Shown here in pieces: positions 11,554 through 22,695 of a stretch of 64,000 nucleotides of DNA. Origin of the DNA: Sympetrum striolatum (taxonomy: Eukaryota; Arthropoda; Insecta; Odonata; Libellulidae). The stretch is taken from contig OX388350.1 of assembly GCA_947579665.1 (NCBI GenBank), positions 89,547,152 through 89,611,151 of the forward strand. The letters run 5' to 3'. Position 1 is the stretch's first letter. Each line of letters begins with the position of its first letter. Under the pieces are notes generated by a model that had not been told where the DNA came from, ran no database searches, and worked only from the letters and a program-made list of their open reading frames with translations. The position numbers and the translations under genes are program-made.

Positions 11554-13559
11554 ATAGAAAGTGAAATGTATAAAACAAAAAGCAGATAACCGGAATATAC
11601 TCTTTTCTAAGTAGAACAATTGAGGACCTGCAGAAGTCTTCGAACCCAAAAAATATTAAATGTTTAGTCTCCACCAGTCCTTGCGAATGACTACAGCAGT
11701 TTGTATAATAAATAAGTAAATAAAGATAGTTTTTGGTCATCTTAGTTTTGGTAAATGGATTGAGGTGATTTGATGATGAAAATGCACATTTTTGCTAATG
11801 CGTTGTCTTAAAATTCTTGGACCAACGTGGTTCTGTTTGGGAATTTGCGTCTGTATTTATGCACGACTTTTAGCACAAATTGTTTTTTGTGTTTCATACT
11901 TCGTTCGTTGAGCTCCTCAGTCAACTCATCTTTCTGCGCTGCCGTTTCTTTAATAATCTCGAGTCCTTGTTTGTCATCTAGCCTCATTTGTGGATCCTTG
12001 GAGAAAATGACATAGAAATATTATAACTCTTGAAAATAATTTGGAATTGCTACAAATGAAACTTTTAAGTTCTTTTTTATGAATTGGCGATTATCGTTTG
12101 GCTGTACTGAAGCTCCTTTGGTGGAATACTCTGAAAATTCGCTGACGCTTTTTTGCAGAGCATTTACCATTTGTCGTTTTGTATTCACCGATATCTTTTC
12201 ATCTAAGGTCTCCGTTATTATTATCATTCATTCCATCTACTAGAAGGTCTCTGCAATTCTATAGTATTTAACTATTAGTATTATTCTCCACTCCTGATAA
12301 AGTGAATCTCCCTTCTCAATACTGTGCTGAAGTTTTCTTGCAGGAATTCGCGCTTTCTCCCTGAAAACTTCCACTTAATTTATTGCTAAACTAGCACTAA
12401 AGCAGACATTTAAGTTTACTCTTCGCATATTATAACATATCTCCTAACACTTGGCAATTCTATGACAGCATACAGCTAACAATTTGATTCGTGTAGTGTC
12501 TAATCAAGTAAAGTCGGCCAATAGTTATGGTTTCTATTTTGATAATCGCTTCTGTTAGAGGTTAAAATCTCAGCGGCAAGAGAGAGATTTTAGACCTCTA
12601 ATTCATAAACAGTCGTGTTACAAAATTCCTTCCTTTACAATCGCTTCTGTGTTTCTACGAGAATATGTACTTATAGGCAGTATTTAAGCTGCTCACTCAG
12701 TGACGCCACAGCACAATTTTGAATTATATCTTCCAGTTTTTAACTGCCGAAGAAAAATCAGTTCGGAATCTGCAATGGAGAGCTGCAATTGTCGTCTTTC
12801 AGAGAGGGGTTACCTCTGGCGAAATGTCATTCCTTTAGCCAAAGTAGATCGAGAAAGCTGTCGAGTGTCGTAATGGATCGCCTGGTGATGGACGGACCCC
12901 GTGGCCGCTACGGTAGATTTGAAGGCCTATGAGGAATGCTGAAAAATCTTGCATGTACATATTATCAACTTTGCCTTTAAAATGTATTTCAGTACCCTTG
13001 GCGAAAACATAAAATGTATCATTCTAAGCCTGCGATGCTCAACCTGTTGCCCGAAGCGACCTTGCACAGGGCCCGCCAAGCTTCGGTGAAAAGATTTTTT
13101 TGATGAAACAATATTTCTTTGAATTGCACTAGTGGGGATGAGGTTCTGCGGGGAAGGGGTTAGAAACTTGGTTGGTCTGGTCTTGGGATTCGTAAACATA
13201 GAGGGCGAGTCTGCGAATGTGAAGATTCAGCTCTACTCAGCTTATCATCGTATCAAAGTCCCCGTAATCAATGGCTGAATGCTGCTTTTCAGAACGCAGC
13301 GGTGCTCATGCAGCGAAATCCTTCGAACCAGATTAATTCCCCGTAATCAAATATTCTTCGGAGGTAAACACTTCCACACGTTGTGAGGTTGTGATGAAAC
13401 GTAGTTTTGTCGATCTTATTTGCCAAGGAGCGTTTATTTAAACGGCCTACGGTTAACTAGTAAAGTAATAATGTTGACAAGTGAATATAACCCTGGATGG
13501 AAATGTTATTCGGTACCCACTTCGGATTCATTCAAGGATATAGATATATAGATTACTTA
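11554..13559. other. Non-coding stretch with one inverted/direct repeat
   Basis: No supported gene. The only structured piece is the repeat at 12544-12650. Confidence 0.4.
12544..12650. repeat. 12-bp direct repeat flanking a hairpin
   Basis: AATCGCTTCTGT occurs at 12544-12555 and again at 12639-12650. The 83 bases between begin with a near-perfect hairpin at 12556-12600, whose arms are TAGAGGTTAAAATCTC and GAGATTTTAGACCTCTA with one bulged base. It looks like a small insertion with a target duplication, but no known family is recognised. Confidence 0.55.
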
Positions 13560-15010
13560 TTCACAGGCTAAACCACAAGCGTCATTAACTTGAAATTTTT
13601 GCGACGTATTGGCCATTACGTGCAACCGCTAGAAAAATTGTGATTTTGAACCAGAGTCATGGGTTCGATTCCATAGGGCCCCAAAGTCTGATATTTCCCA
13701 TTCAAAAGCATTGCTTTGATTTTCGGGAATTTTTAAAAAATACTTCCCGGATAAGTAGCGAATAAAAACTCAACGAGCCTATATATATGGTCATAAACTA
13801 TCGAAAAGATAAATGACTCACGGAAAAAATCCTGGGTTCGATGCTAGGACGATGCAAAAATCTGTCATTTAAAATACATTGAAGTAGTTTTTCATTATTT
13901 TTTTCATGCACTTAACGAAACGATAGGAAGTTCACGCTTTGCAAGAAGATGTATATTCAAACTCCGTTTAAGAAAAAATATTATTTATGACCATGCTGTT
14001 CCTGGGTTCGATGCCAGAGCACATTAATTTTTCTCACAAAAAAAAATATAAGGTACAAGTAGGACGGATGACGATGCCGAACGACTAAATTGAAGCGAAT
14101 TTGAAGAATAATTTCAATCCTTACTTTTCTTTTGAGGACCCTCTCGATACGACTCCGGCTAGAAATTTGTGTTATCAATATGCTTGCAGTATGCAAGCAA
14201 CATTTTACTCGTATATGATTCCTTCTCCTTCATTCATGCATATATATAGATAGGATATCAATTCACATGCTAAACTACAAGCGTCATTGACTTGATATTT
14301 TTACTGCATATAGGCCCTAATATGAAACCCCCAGGCGACTTTGAACCTCAATGTCATGGGTTCGATGCCAGAAGGCCCCAAAGTCACGATTATTCCCATT
14401 TAAATGCATTACTTTGATTTTAGGGAATTTCTAAAAATAACTTCCCGGATAGGTAGAAAATCAAAATTCAAGGAGCTTACAGATATGGTCTATCGAAAAC
14501 ATTAATGACTTTTATAGAAAATGTGGGTTCGATGCTAAGACGATGCAAAAATCTGCCATTTAAAATACATTGGGGTAGTTTTTCATTATTTTTTTGATGC
14601 ACCTACATCGAAATGATAGGAAGTTCTTCCTCTGCTAGAAGATGTATATTAAGACTCGGTTTAAGAAAAAAAATTATATAAGACAATGCTGTTCGTAGGT
14701 TCGATGCCAGAGCACATTAAAATTTCTCACATAAGGAATATATGTGAAAAGTAGGACGTCGTTTGAGGCAGTTGAAGCCAATATTTCTGCTTGAATTTTC
14801 ACACATCCTTAAAAATGGCGATCTTCCGATGTGCTGCATAGAAAGTATTACCAGAAAGACCCAGGTTCGATGCCGGACGGATAAATTGCTGCGAATTTTA
14901 AGAATATTTTCAATCCTTATTTTCTTTTGAGGACCCTCTCGATACGATGCAGACTTGAAATTTGTGTTATCAATATGCTTATGCTCAATATGCAAGCAAA
15001 ATTTTACTCG
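13560..15010 (+). repeat. Array of ~170-bp monomers with tRNA B-box-like motifs
   Basis: The motif GGTTCGAT(G/T)CC recurs at 13661, 13834, 14004, 14358, 14525, 14698 and 14863, with spacings of 165-177 bp or twice that. A higher-order unit of about 695 bp is present twice (from about 13565 and about 14255), sharing segments such as CACAAGCGTCATTAACTTG and TTTTGAGGACCCTCTCGATA. The first unit lacks about 110 bp, and with it one motif. The motif matches the internal B box of Pol III promoters in tRNA genes and SINEs. No ORF explains the conservation. A reverse-oriented relative lies at 41240-42560. Confidence 0.7.
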
Positions 15011-15524
15011 TAAGGTAAAACCTTACCTGTCAAAGCACAAAATATTTCAAAATTTTCTGCATGATGATAACGTTTTTCTCAAGAACACTCTCGGTTGGAT
15101 CGATTCGGTTGTTGTCGTTCGTCGCTGGACAGCGATAACGTGAAACCCGGAGAAAAAAGATATAATTTTAAATTCCCCGGGCACTTTAAAATATCTCAAG
15201 AGTTATACTGGTCTTCTTCCAATCCCCATCTTATTGTTAGTATGAGCAAACAAAACAAGGGTAAGTATCCTGCCTTCTTCTTTTCAAACGCTTATTATTT
15301 TTCCCCATGAGGCTGTAGGATGGCAATTCTTTATCTGACCACATGTTCGCACAAGGCAGAAAAATACGTAGTTGGTGAATCTATCTCATGGGAATTCAGA
15401 TACCTCATTCGTCTATAACGTGTCGTTGAGGCGGGATTTGAAAAATCTGTCTTTCCTGAATATAAACCTAAAACTTTTCACAAAGCACTCGATATTCAAC
15501 GGAGTGGGGTCCTGCCTGCCGTTA
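15011..15524. other. Non-coding stretch, nothing recognised
   Basis: Short ORFs without motifs lie between the B-box repeat and the Harbinger element. Confidence 0.4.
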
Positions 15525-16134
15525 GGCCAGTTTCACATGGACGCGGACGTACGTGCGCGGATTTGGTTCCAAATGGAAGCTTACTCATGAGTGCGGACAG
15601 TCCGCACGCGGAGGAGCCATCCGCGTGGCCCCGCGGATCGTCCGCGCGCGTACGGGCCACAGAGACAGGTTTGTGCTTGCACATGAACGCGGACGGCTGA
15701 TGCGGACCAAGCAGATTTGTCAGTAGAATCAGAGCATGCTTTCGAGAGATTCTGACTACGTATTGTCGTTTTAAAGGCCCTTCCGCTTTCGATAGGAGTT
15801 CGTCGAATGACCGCGAAAATAATTGAAAAACTTATACTCATCAGCACGTAATTCAGTAAATATGGTCACGAAAGCGCCTTTTAATGTTCTTTGTACCACG
15901 ATTGGGTGCACCCAAAACCTCCTTTGACGGGCATTTTTCTTCCGTATTTTCATAACCTGGTATACAGCAATTGCTTGAATTGCACTTGGAAACATGACGT
16001 TCTTCCACCTTGGAAAGCTGCACACAACTGACATTGTGCCGGACGCGGACGGTTTTCGTCCGCGGCTATGTGAAAAGCGGCGTCCGCTCTCCGCGCACGT
16101 AGCGCGGACAGTCCGCGTCCATGTGAAACGGGCC
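15525..16134. mobile_element. PIF/Harbinger deletion derivative, 610 bp
   Basis: The ends are inverted repeats. The left reads GGCCAGTTTCACATGGACGC. The right, reverse-complemented, reads GGCCCGTTTCACATGGACGC. Both continue with GGAC. A 3-bp duplication TTA flanks the element (15522-15524 and 16135-16137), as expected for PIF/Harbinger. CpG-rich subterminal repeats of the GTCCGCG type fill both ends. The middle retains a piece of transposase on the minus strand, so this is an internally deleted copy of an autonomous element. Confidence 0.88.
15810..16010 (-). pseudogene. Harbinger transposase N-terminal fragment
   Basis: The minus-strand frame contains RRFWVHPI (about 15900-15923), then FVTIFTELRADEYKFFNYFR. 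This matches the conserved start of PIF/Harbinger (HARBI1-like) transposases, whose pattern is RRxWVHPxxxxR...GxFxxLxxELRxDxxKFxxYFR. The DDE catalytic domain is absent, so the piece cannot encode an active enzyme. Upstream codons read through the element's terminal repeat and are not coding. Confidence 0.8.
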
Positions 16135-16424
16135 TTACGGTCCTGTTCCATAGGGGGGGGGGGGTCGAAAATTGGAGAATTTTGCGTTACGTAATTTCTG
16201 TTAAACAGATATTCATTTTCGTTCCCATTCGGCAGAATTACTTTAATATCACGTTCGTCCGTCGGTATAACGAAAAATAATTTCTTTTCCAAGGAATGAT
16301 TTAAATATAATCTTCCATTCCATGCAACCTTCCGTCACTTTTCCAACTGTATTTTTGATTGCGCTATTATTCGTTGTCTCATAATAAAATTGGCGCTAAA
16401 CATGCATCGTTCTCTTTTTTACAG
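16135..16424. other. Short spacer with a poly-G run
   Basis: A run of about eleven G lies at 16153-16163. Otherwise it is AT-rich. It ends in a strong polypyrimidine tract and AG acceptor (TCTCTTTTTTACAG at 16411-16424). Confidence 0.5.
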
Positions 16425-16933
16425 GCGTCCAATCGGCATTCGAATGAAGGAAGTTCTCGGCGCCTCCGCATAGTGGCGCCATTGTGTGATCCCGTAAGCT
16501 ATCGACCCAAGGAAGAAATGCAGAGGAATTCGAAGATATGTACATCGATCCAAGGACGCCATTGATCCGAATTGCAGGCAATTTAAAGGAACTTTAATTT
16601 GCGGGTGAAGAACCCTCCAAAATCCGAGAAAAATGTCAGAATAGAAGCAACGGAAGGAATTGCATCCGCTGGATGTTCGTTCCCTACCTCAACAGAATCC
16701 CTTTCAACGTTTGAAAAAATACCAGTCGATGGCAGTCATTCTGCTGAGAAAAGAGGAATGATCGAATCGCCTCTTCTCGAAACATACTCGCGTCGATCCT
16801 TTTGAATACCAGCATTTTGGCTCAGAATTTGATTGTTCGGTCGTACATTTTAATATCTCCGATTCCTCCAGAATTACAAGTGTTGTACAATTGGAGTCGG
16901 AATGGAGCGAACTGGGTGATTCTAGTGGGTGAA
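16425..16933 (+). other. Putative leader part of the main coding exon
   Basis: It lies between the acceptor at 16424/16425 and the ATG I prefer at 16934. In the main reading frame there are stops at 16445, 16487, a TAA near 16586, and 16745. The final open run into the CDS therefore starts at 16748, and nothing upstream of that can be continuous coding. One in-frame segment (about 16490-16585) reads like real protein, with EEFEDMYIDPRTPLIRIAGN. It could be a separate exon or a chance ORF. A donor-like CCC/GTAAGC lies at 16494. Several upstream ATGs are present. Confidence 0.4.
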
Positions 16934-17774
16934 ATGAAGGCTGAGGAAATCAAAGGAGACGAGTTTCCATTCGCTAACGATGATGATCCCCGCGTGGAAG
17001 GTGCGTCGTCAGTCCCCGAAGACCTTTTGGATTTGGCACAAGTGGATGCGGGGGCGGAGGATGCGATATCGACCGAGGAGGCATCGCGACGCGCCACAGC
17101 AGCGCCGTCCAGCGGACAGAGAGACAGTTTAGGGAGCGAAGCGGATCTGCGCACGGTGGAACACGGTGTGTGCGAGGAGGGGGCGACGCAGGGGCTCTCC
17201 GCCCCCCGCGAGGCCTCCGGGGATGTGAGGGAGGCCGGATGGGGTCCGGATAGCGGGGGCGGAAGGGCCCCCGACGACGATATGCGACAGAAAGTGGTGG
17301 TGGTGGTGGGCCCAGAGGCCCCTTCGGATCCACCGTCTGAATCGATGAGCAGCGAGGATGCGGAAGGCGAGATTTTGCCCAAGTCCGTTCTGAAGAGGCC
17401 CGGAGGTCCGTGCAAACCGAGGAGGAGGGTAACTTTCGACGAGTCCCTCAACACTTTCTTCGACGCCGATTACGTGATACTGGTGCATGCGCAAGACGAA
17501 GAGCAGGAGGAAGAGGAGAAAGAATGTTGTGTGGCCGTGGTTCCCGTGGATGCGTGCGGAGGATCGTGCGGAGGCCTCCGAGGTCGACGCCGGAGACGCG
17601 GCCGCGGCGCAGGCTGCGTCGGACACGACGGCTTCGAGCTTAACATCCCAGAGATCTTCGCTTTCGAACCTCCGGTGCAGTTCATCGACCAAGTGACACT
17701 GAGTCCCCCCGAAGGATATAAAGACGAAGGCAGGCCATGGAGGGGCCATCCCGTGTCCTTTGCAGATAGTTTCG
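16934..17774 (+). CDS. Exon of a putative PP1-binding scaffold protein
   Basis: The exon encodes residues 1-280 plus one base (phase 1). The start chosen is MKAEEIKGDE at 16934 (G at -3). The frame stays open upstream to 16748, so a start further up is possible. Residues 1-150 are acidic and low in complexity, with VVVVVGPEAP at 121-130. SVLK (151-154) then RRRVTFDE (163-170) form a SILK-like plus RVxF pair, as in known protein phosphatase 1 regulators. Next come SLNTFFDADYVILV, an acidic run, an Arg/Gly stretch (RGRRRRRGRGAG, 216-227) and a conserved-looking FAFEPPVQFIDQVTLSPPEG (243-262). The exon ends TTC G with donor GTGAGT. Without splicing the protein would stop at 17830. It is far richer in GC than its flanks. 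PP1 binding is inferred from motifs. I do not recognise the gene. Confidence 0.8.
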
Positions 17775-18522
17775 GTGAGTACCGGATTCGATTAGCGAAT
17801 GATGTACAGACCACATTCTATGATAGTTAACTAAAAATACTCGATTGAATAAAATAATTAATTCGCGTTCGTTTCACTCAATTTACCACATCCTTGACTT
17901 TTATGGAAAGATTGTTCATACTGTAGATGTATCACGGTTTTTGCTCTCAAAGTTTGATTTCGTTAATATTGCCGCTTTGGACAATATTCCTTGTGTTCAG
18001 TTCGGCAGCTGTAGGAAGTGCTCAGTCCTTCTTTTAAATTCGCCTATACTCTTCATTCACCTCCATACTTCTATATACCCCACCTTTCAGTACCTTCTGC
18101 ACTGTTCTTTCCAAATGCTATTACTTTCAATCGCCATCCACTATATACGGATTCCATCCACTAATTTTATCTTACACTGCTCTCCTTCTGTGAATGTCTG
18201 TGGTAAACGTAATTCTTTCACATTTTCTCGCATTGTAATCTATTTTTAAAAAATCCTAATTGTACACAACATTTCCCCAAACAGTGAAAATTCTAAGTGA
18301 TTAAATTCAGTTTGAAAGGGATAGATGAATACTTTTTTCCCGAGGAAAGATGTAAAAGTTTTCGTTTAAACTCAGTGCATGTTCAGTATCGACAAACCTC
18401 AGCGGAATCAACCCATTCATGTGACACGTGTATTCTTTCCCTCACGTACAGCGAAACGCCAATTTACAATGAAGCAATAACATTGGGCGAACATGTTACC
18501 ATTTCCTAAACAGAATAAATCA

Positions 18523-18591
18523 GGATAGCCGGGATTCGAACTTGGAATCTTGGCGTTGGAGCGTTATCATGCCAACCACTCCGCGGCCGTG
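18523..18591 (-). repeat. tRNA-like SINE head or tRNA pseudogene
   Basis: Reverse-complemented, it reads GCGGAGTGGTTGGCATG (A-box-like) and, later, AAGTTCGAATCCCGGC (B-box-like), with tRNA-like spacing. The 5' end GCCGCGG does not pair well with the 3' GGCTATCC, so it is not an intact tRNA gene. Confidence 0.55.
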
Positions 18592-18984
18592 CATTTGTAA
18601 ACTGTAGCCTCTCATTCATATTATTTCTAATTTCTTCGATGTACGATTCCAATTTTAAAACTCGGATCCTTTGCAGGGCTATACAGCCCTCAAGTGGCAT
18701 TTTCACTGTTGCCCACAGCAATGAAATCCACGGCTGTCTACGACGTGACTATCTGATGGTCAATCAGCTGGAACAGGTTTTCAATAATAATTTGCGAACT
18801 AAGTCCACGCCATTCCTATGTCATTACGATTCCGGATTGTCTTCAGTATCATTTGTTAAAGGAGGTTCCAAGAACCGTAAATACTGATTTTGAACGTTAG
18901 ATTAGAATGGACGCTCTTCAACATATTGAACGAACAGTTGCCCATGCACACAAAGCTCCCAAAAACGGCTTATAAAAATGTTCT

Positions 18985-19310
18985 TGCCGGGTAGCCTATT
19001 TGGTTAAGGCCGGATAGATCTCTGGTTTGATTCGGGGCCCCGTCAGGCTTCTTTCGTTTTTCCTTGGGATATTTCCTGGGTGCCTTTATGTGCAAAGAAC
19101 CCTTTCCTTGCGATTCCTTAAGGTGGTTTCTCCTTTACATCGCTTTGTGTTGTGCCTCGATGAGGACGATGCCGCTCAGTCGGACGAAAGCAGACTTCAC
19201 CAAAACGGCTTGTTAAATGTTCTACTCGGATAGTCGGTTAAGACAGCCTTGGGGATAGAGATCCTAGGTTCGATTCAGACTAAGTCCGTGTTTTCTTAGG
19301 AGTTTTCGGA
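18985..19310 (+). repeat. Dimeric tRNA-derived SINE-like repeat
   Basis: Two tRNA-like units sit about 230 bp apart. The first has TAGCCTATTTGGTTAAGGC with GGTTTGATTC. The second has GATAGTCGGTTAAGAC with AGGTTCGATTC. The linker (TTTTTCCTTGGGATATTTCC, then TGGGTGC) is the same body sequence as at 8783-8900 and 40100-40180. Confidence 0.65.
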
Positions 19311-19607
19311 ATGGAAAAAATGTTTCAGAAAGCTTACAGCTGACTCGAAGAGGTTAGTCAGTGGTTCCACAGTCGTAAAATAAGTGTTTTTATTCTACAA
19401 AAACCCCACTTAAGCGGTTTAATCTAAGTAGTTTTTCTGGGCTTTTTTAGTGCTCTTAAGCCTGCTCTCGTCTACTTGTGCGCATCCGTGAATTTATCGC
19501 ATTTGATTTGAGGCTGCAGATCTTTTGTTACTTTCCAAATGAAAGTGTCATTAGAAATGCTGCCAACATTAATTCAACTATTTAATTTTAGAACCGCTGC
19601 ACAGTGG

Positions 19608-19920
19608 GTTGAAATCGAGAAGCCGGACATTGGGACAAAACGGTTTCTTAGGGTTTGGAACTAGACAAAGAATGTGAACATTGCATCGGCGTTTTCTTCC
19701 AATAACCTCCATAAATCAACTAACTTAAATGTTTCCTAAAAATTTCGAGACCCTCGAATTATGAAAACAGAAATTCTCATGTTTGACGCCTTATATCTAT
19801 TTAACGCCTAGAAATATAAAAAAACAAATGGAAACATAAAATTTTATCTTTTTGCAATAACTTTGCGAAGTTTCAAGTTCCGTGCTCAAAAAAACCATTG
19901 TTGTCCCAATCTGTGCGCTG
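19608..19920 (+). mobile_element. Family C TIR element, short copy
   Basis: The left end is CAGTGGGTTGAAATCGAG, then AAGCCGGACATTGGGAC. The right end, reverse-complemented, reads GCACAGATTGGGAC, then AACAATGGTTT. These form imperfect terminal inverted repeats. The interior (GTTTGACGCC..., AACATAAAATTTTATC) matches the longer copies at 34885-35475 and 9707-10270. Non-coding. Confidence 0.6.
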
Positions 19921-20914
19921 ATAGATGCTCAGGGATAGTAGAAGTAACATCGCATTTTCACCTAATCTCTCCGGCAAATCACGAAAAATCCTCATGAATT
20001 GATGGGGAGGGGGTGATGAAAATATTTAAAATTGTTTCGGCTTCGCGAAAAGTGATCGAGTCAGTGCCCAAGAGACAACACTGGTGCTGTGTTTCGTGTG
20101 GTAGCAATAACCGATTTCTTCGAGAGAATCCAATTCGGTAATTTCCGCTAATTGTAACTCAACAATGTTTCTTTGACAGTTGCATCAGTGAGCTCCGAGC
20201 TTGTCAGTTTGTTTTACGTTTGGGAGCTGCCCTTTTGAACGCAGTCGATGCATTAAACTTTTATAACATTTAATACTTCAACTTCACATTTTTTAGAAAT
20301 ATTAGATTAGAGTTATAATTGTCTAAAATGCCCTTTCTCATCCCCAATTATACCAAACTCCAAAAAGGACCCCCGATGTCTGGAACATTTAAAGCACAGC
20401 GCCCGCATCCATCTTGTCCCGATGATTTATCGGGAACTCTTTTTATTTCCCATGAATTTCATGATTTCGGTTATAATTAGGATAACTCTCGCCAACTATC
20501 CATCTCTGTATGTTCAATGGAAAAGAACAAAACGAAATATGGCTGTGTACTGAAATCAAGCTTCCTAATGACTATTTGCTTCGGGACTATTATTAAGAAA
20601 AAATTCCGATACTCCAACGCAAGCAACAGAAAAATCTTGTGAGTGCATCTATTGTCGAAATAGTAGTGATTGTTCGAAGTGAAGGGACCTGCGCTCGACG
20701 CCGCAATCCCAGAAGTACACTTCGAATTTCATCTTAAAACTTTAGGGAAAAATTCTTCAGATGTTAGACTAGTTTTATAAGTGAAGAAAACACGACAAAG
20801 GTTTCGATTTTACTTGACCATCCTTAAATATGAGGAAATGCATTGCTAAGAGTTTCACGTGGTCCACAAAAGTTATTCCCACGCAGTACTTGACCTCGGG
20901 ACATTCCTCAGAGA

Positions 20915-22687
20915 CTTAGGGATTCTCAAGCGGAATCCCGTACGTAAAATTCATCCGGGAATTTCCCGAGAATCTACTGCATTTCCCGGGATCCCGTACG
21001 TAAAAATCATCCGGGAAAATCTCTGGAATCCTTTGCATTTTCCGGGAAAATCTCAGAACTAAACAAACTGATTTTTTATAAACTTACTAGTCTTAACGGT
21101 GAATATGTTCTACTTTAGAAACAAATACACACAGGAAAATAACAAATTACATTAGTGTGGTGGATAATTGTGAAAATTCTCTATGTAAGACATATAAAAT
21201 CCTTTCATCTACAGCTACGCAAATACCCTGCTAGCCACCTTACGGCTTGTGGCAGGTGGGATACTTTGCAAATTTAAAAATTACTTACTTATTATGCACA
21301 AAACAACGACATTCTATGAACGGAATATAAAAGTATATTAACTTGAGTTCCTTTTCATTTAGTCCCACAAAGTTGAAGCTATAACGTTATAAATATAAGG
21401 CCTCTTTAAATTATCTTGCAATTAATTGAAGATTATTAACTCAAGTTTGTCTGTCAGAAGAGAGGTTCAGAATAGCTCCTGCTCGTGTATATTCCACGAA
21501 TTGGGCTGTGAATCTTCTACTCTTAGCTGTAAAGCATTTGAAATCCACGTCACACAGTGTGTCTTTCGAAATGTGAATCGAAAACGAGATGGAAATGCTT
21601 ATTATATATCTTGGAGAGATTGTTATCTTTATATGAATGTATTTAAAAGCTATGATTGATATAAAGATAACTATAAACATTTCAGAAGAGGAATTCAATG
21701 TATTAATGCGATTGTGTCACCAATGCATCCTGATAGCAGTGGACCGACTTGTCAAAGAGATTCAACACTGCTAATAGCGGAAGGTATGTTTAAATTTATA
21801 CAGGATGATTTGTCTGAACAGAATACCTGTTTCCGCTCAAGTGAAGAAAGTCTTACAAAAAAAGGGTAGAAGAACGTAGAAGTAAGAATCTAGTCGGCTA
21901 GTTAATGTACTTAAATAGTCCTCAGTATTATCAACAAAATGCGAACTTTATGCTACCTAAAGAATGTGAAATAATAATAAAATAAAAATATTAAAAAGCC
22001 AAAGCAATTCAGATGATCGAGAGACTTTTTAAAAGTAAGCTGGAAGACAATGGAAAAAAATCAGGGGAGGTTATGGAATCTGAACTATTTGTTAGGTCCT
22101 CAGCTCTTCATTGATCAGTCCCTGACAAATGAATTGGATGCCGCAATTGACAACGCTGGCAAAGTAAACAGCAATTCCTGGAAGCATTTCTATAGAAATA
22201 GATATCTTTGTATTAACCGAAGAGCGTGCATCTAGGATAAATAATTTATTTGGAGTCTTGTTAACTATTCCAACAACGTCTGTTGAAACAGAACGTACAT
22301 TTTCTGCGGCAGGTCCCTTTCTAACAAAACTACGCACAAATTTAAGTGACAATAGTGTAAATAACTTGTGTTTTTAAATTACTTTAACAATGAAAAATAA
22401 CTTATGGGTATACAATGCTGTTCTAAAATATTGATATTTCTCCAAATGTAAGAATTTTGCTGTTTTATCATAATTTTGGTTATAAATTTATATTGTTAAC
22501 ATACATTTTGTAATAACTTACTCTATTTGTTTTGATACTGCATCCGGTTAGTCAGTCATGACTATTAATATTCAAGATTATATTATTTATTACTTTCTAT
22601 CTTGCATTTTTCTTTACAATTAATGAATCCCGGGATTGGATCATTTGAATCCCGGGATTGAGAAAAACCCGGAAACATTAATCCCTA
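20915..22687 (+). mobile_element. hAT element, decayed, 1.77 kb
   Basis: The ends are CTTAGGGATTCT on the left and AACATTAATCCCTA on the right. Repeated CCCGGGATT and TCCGGGAA motifs lie just inside both ends. The flanks carry CTCAGAGA (20907-20914) and CTCAGAGT (22688-22695), a 7-of-8 match to an 8-bp duplication as expected for hAT. The C-terminus of a transposase lies at 22200-22377. The N-terminal part is not recognisable. A LINE 3' end (minus strand, about 21229-21262) appears nested inside. Confidence 0.75.
22200..22377 (+). pseudogene. hAT transposase C-terminal dimerisation region
   Basis: The open frame reads LTIPTTSVETERTFSAAGPF, then LTKLRTNLSDNSVNNL, and ends at TAA 22375-22377. 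This is the hAT C-terminal dimerisation signature (IPxxSxxxERxFSxxGxxxTxxRxxLxxxxV). It is the natural C-terminus of the 20915-22687 element, in the same orientation. Upstream coding sequence is interrupted, so it is a fossil. Confidence 0.85.
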
Positions 22688-22695
22688 CTCAGAGT

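Noticed and set aside
13560..15010. CRISPR-like array
   Set aside because: Repeats are ~170 bp and diverged, with no short identical repeats or unique spacers, in a eukaryotic context.
16822..17454. 210-codon minus-strand ORF over the main exon
   Set aside because: Shadow of the real exon. High GC keeps the antisense frame open. The sense frame has splice sites, motifs and an in-phase continuation.
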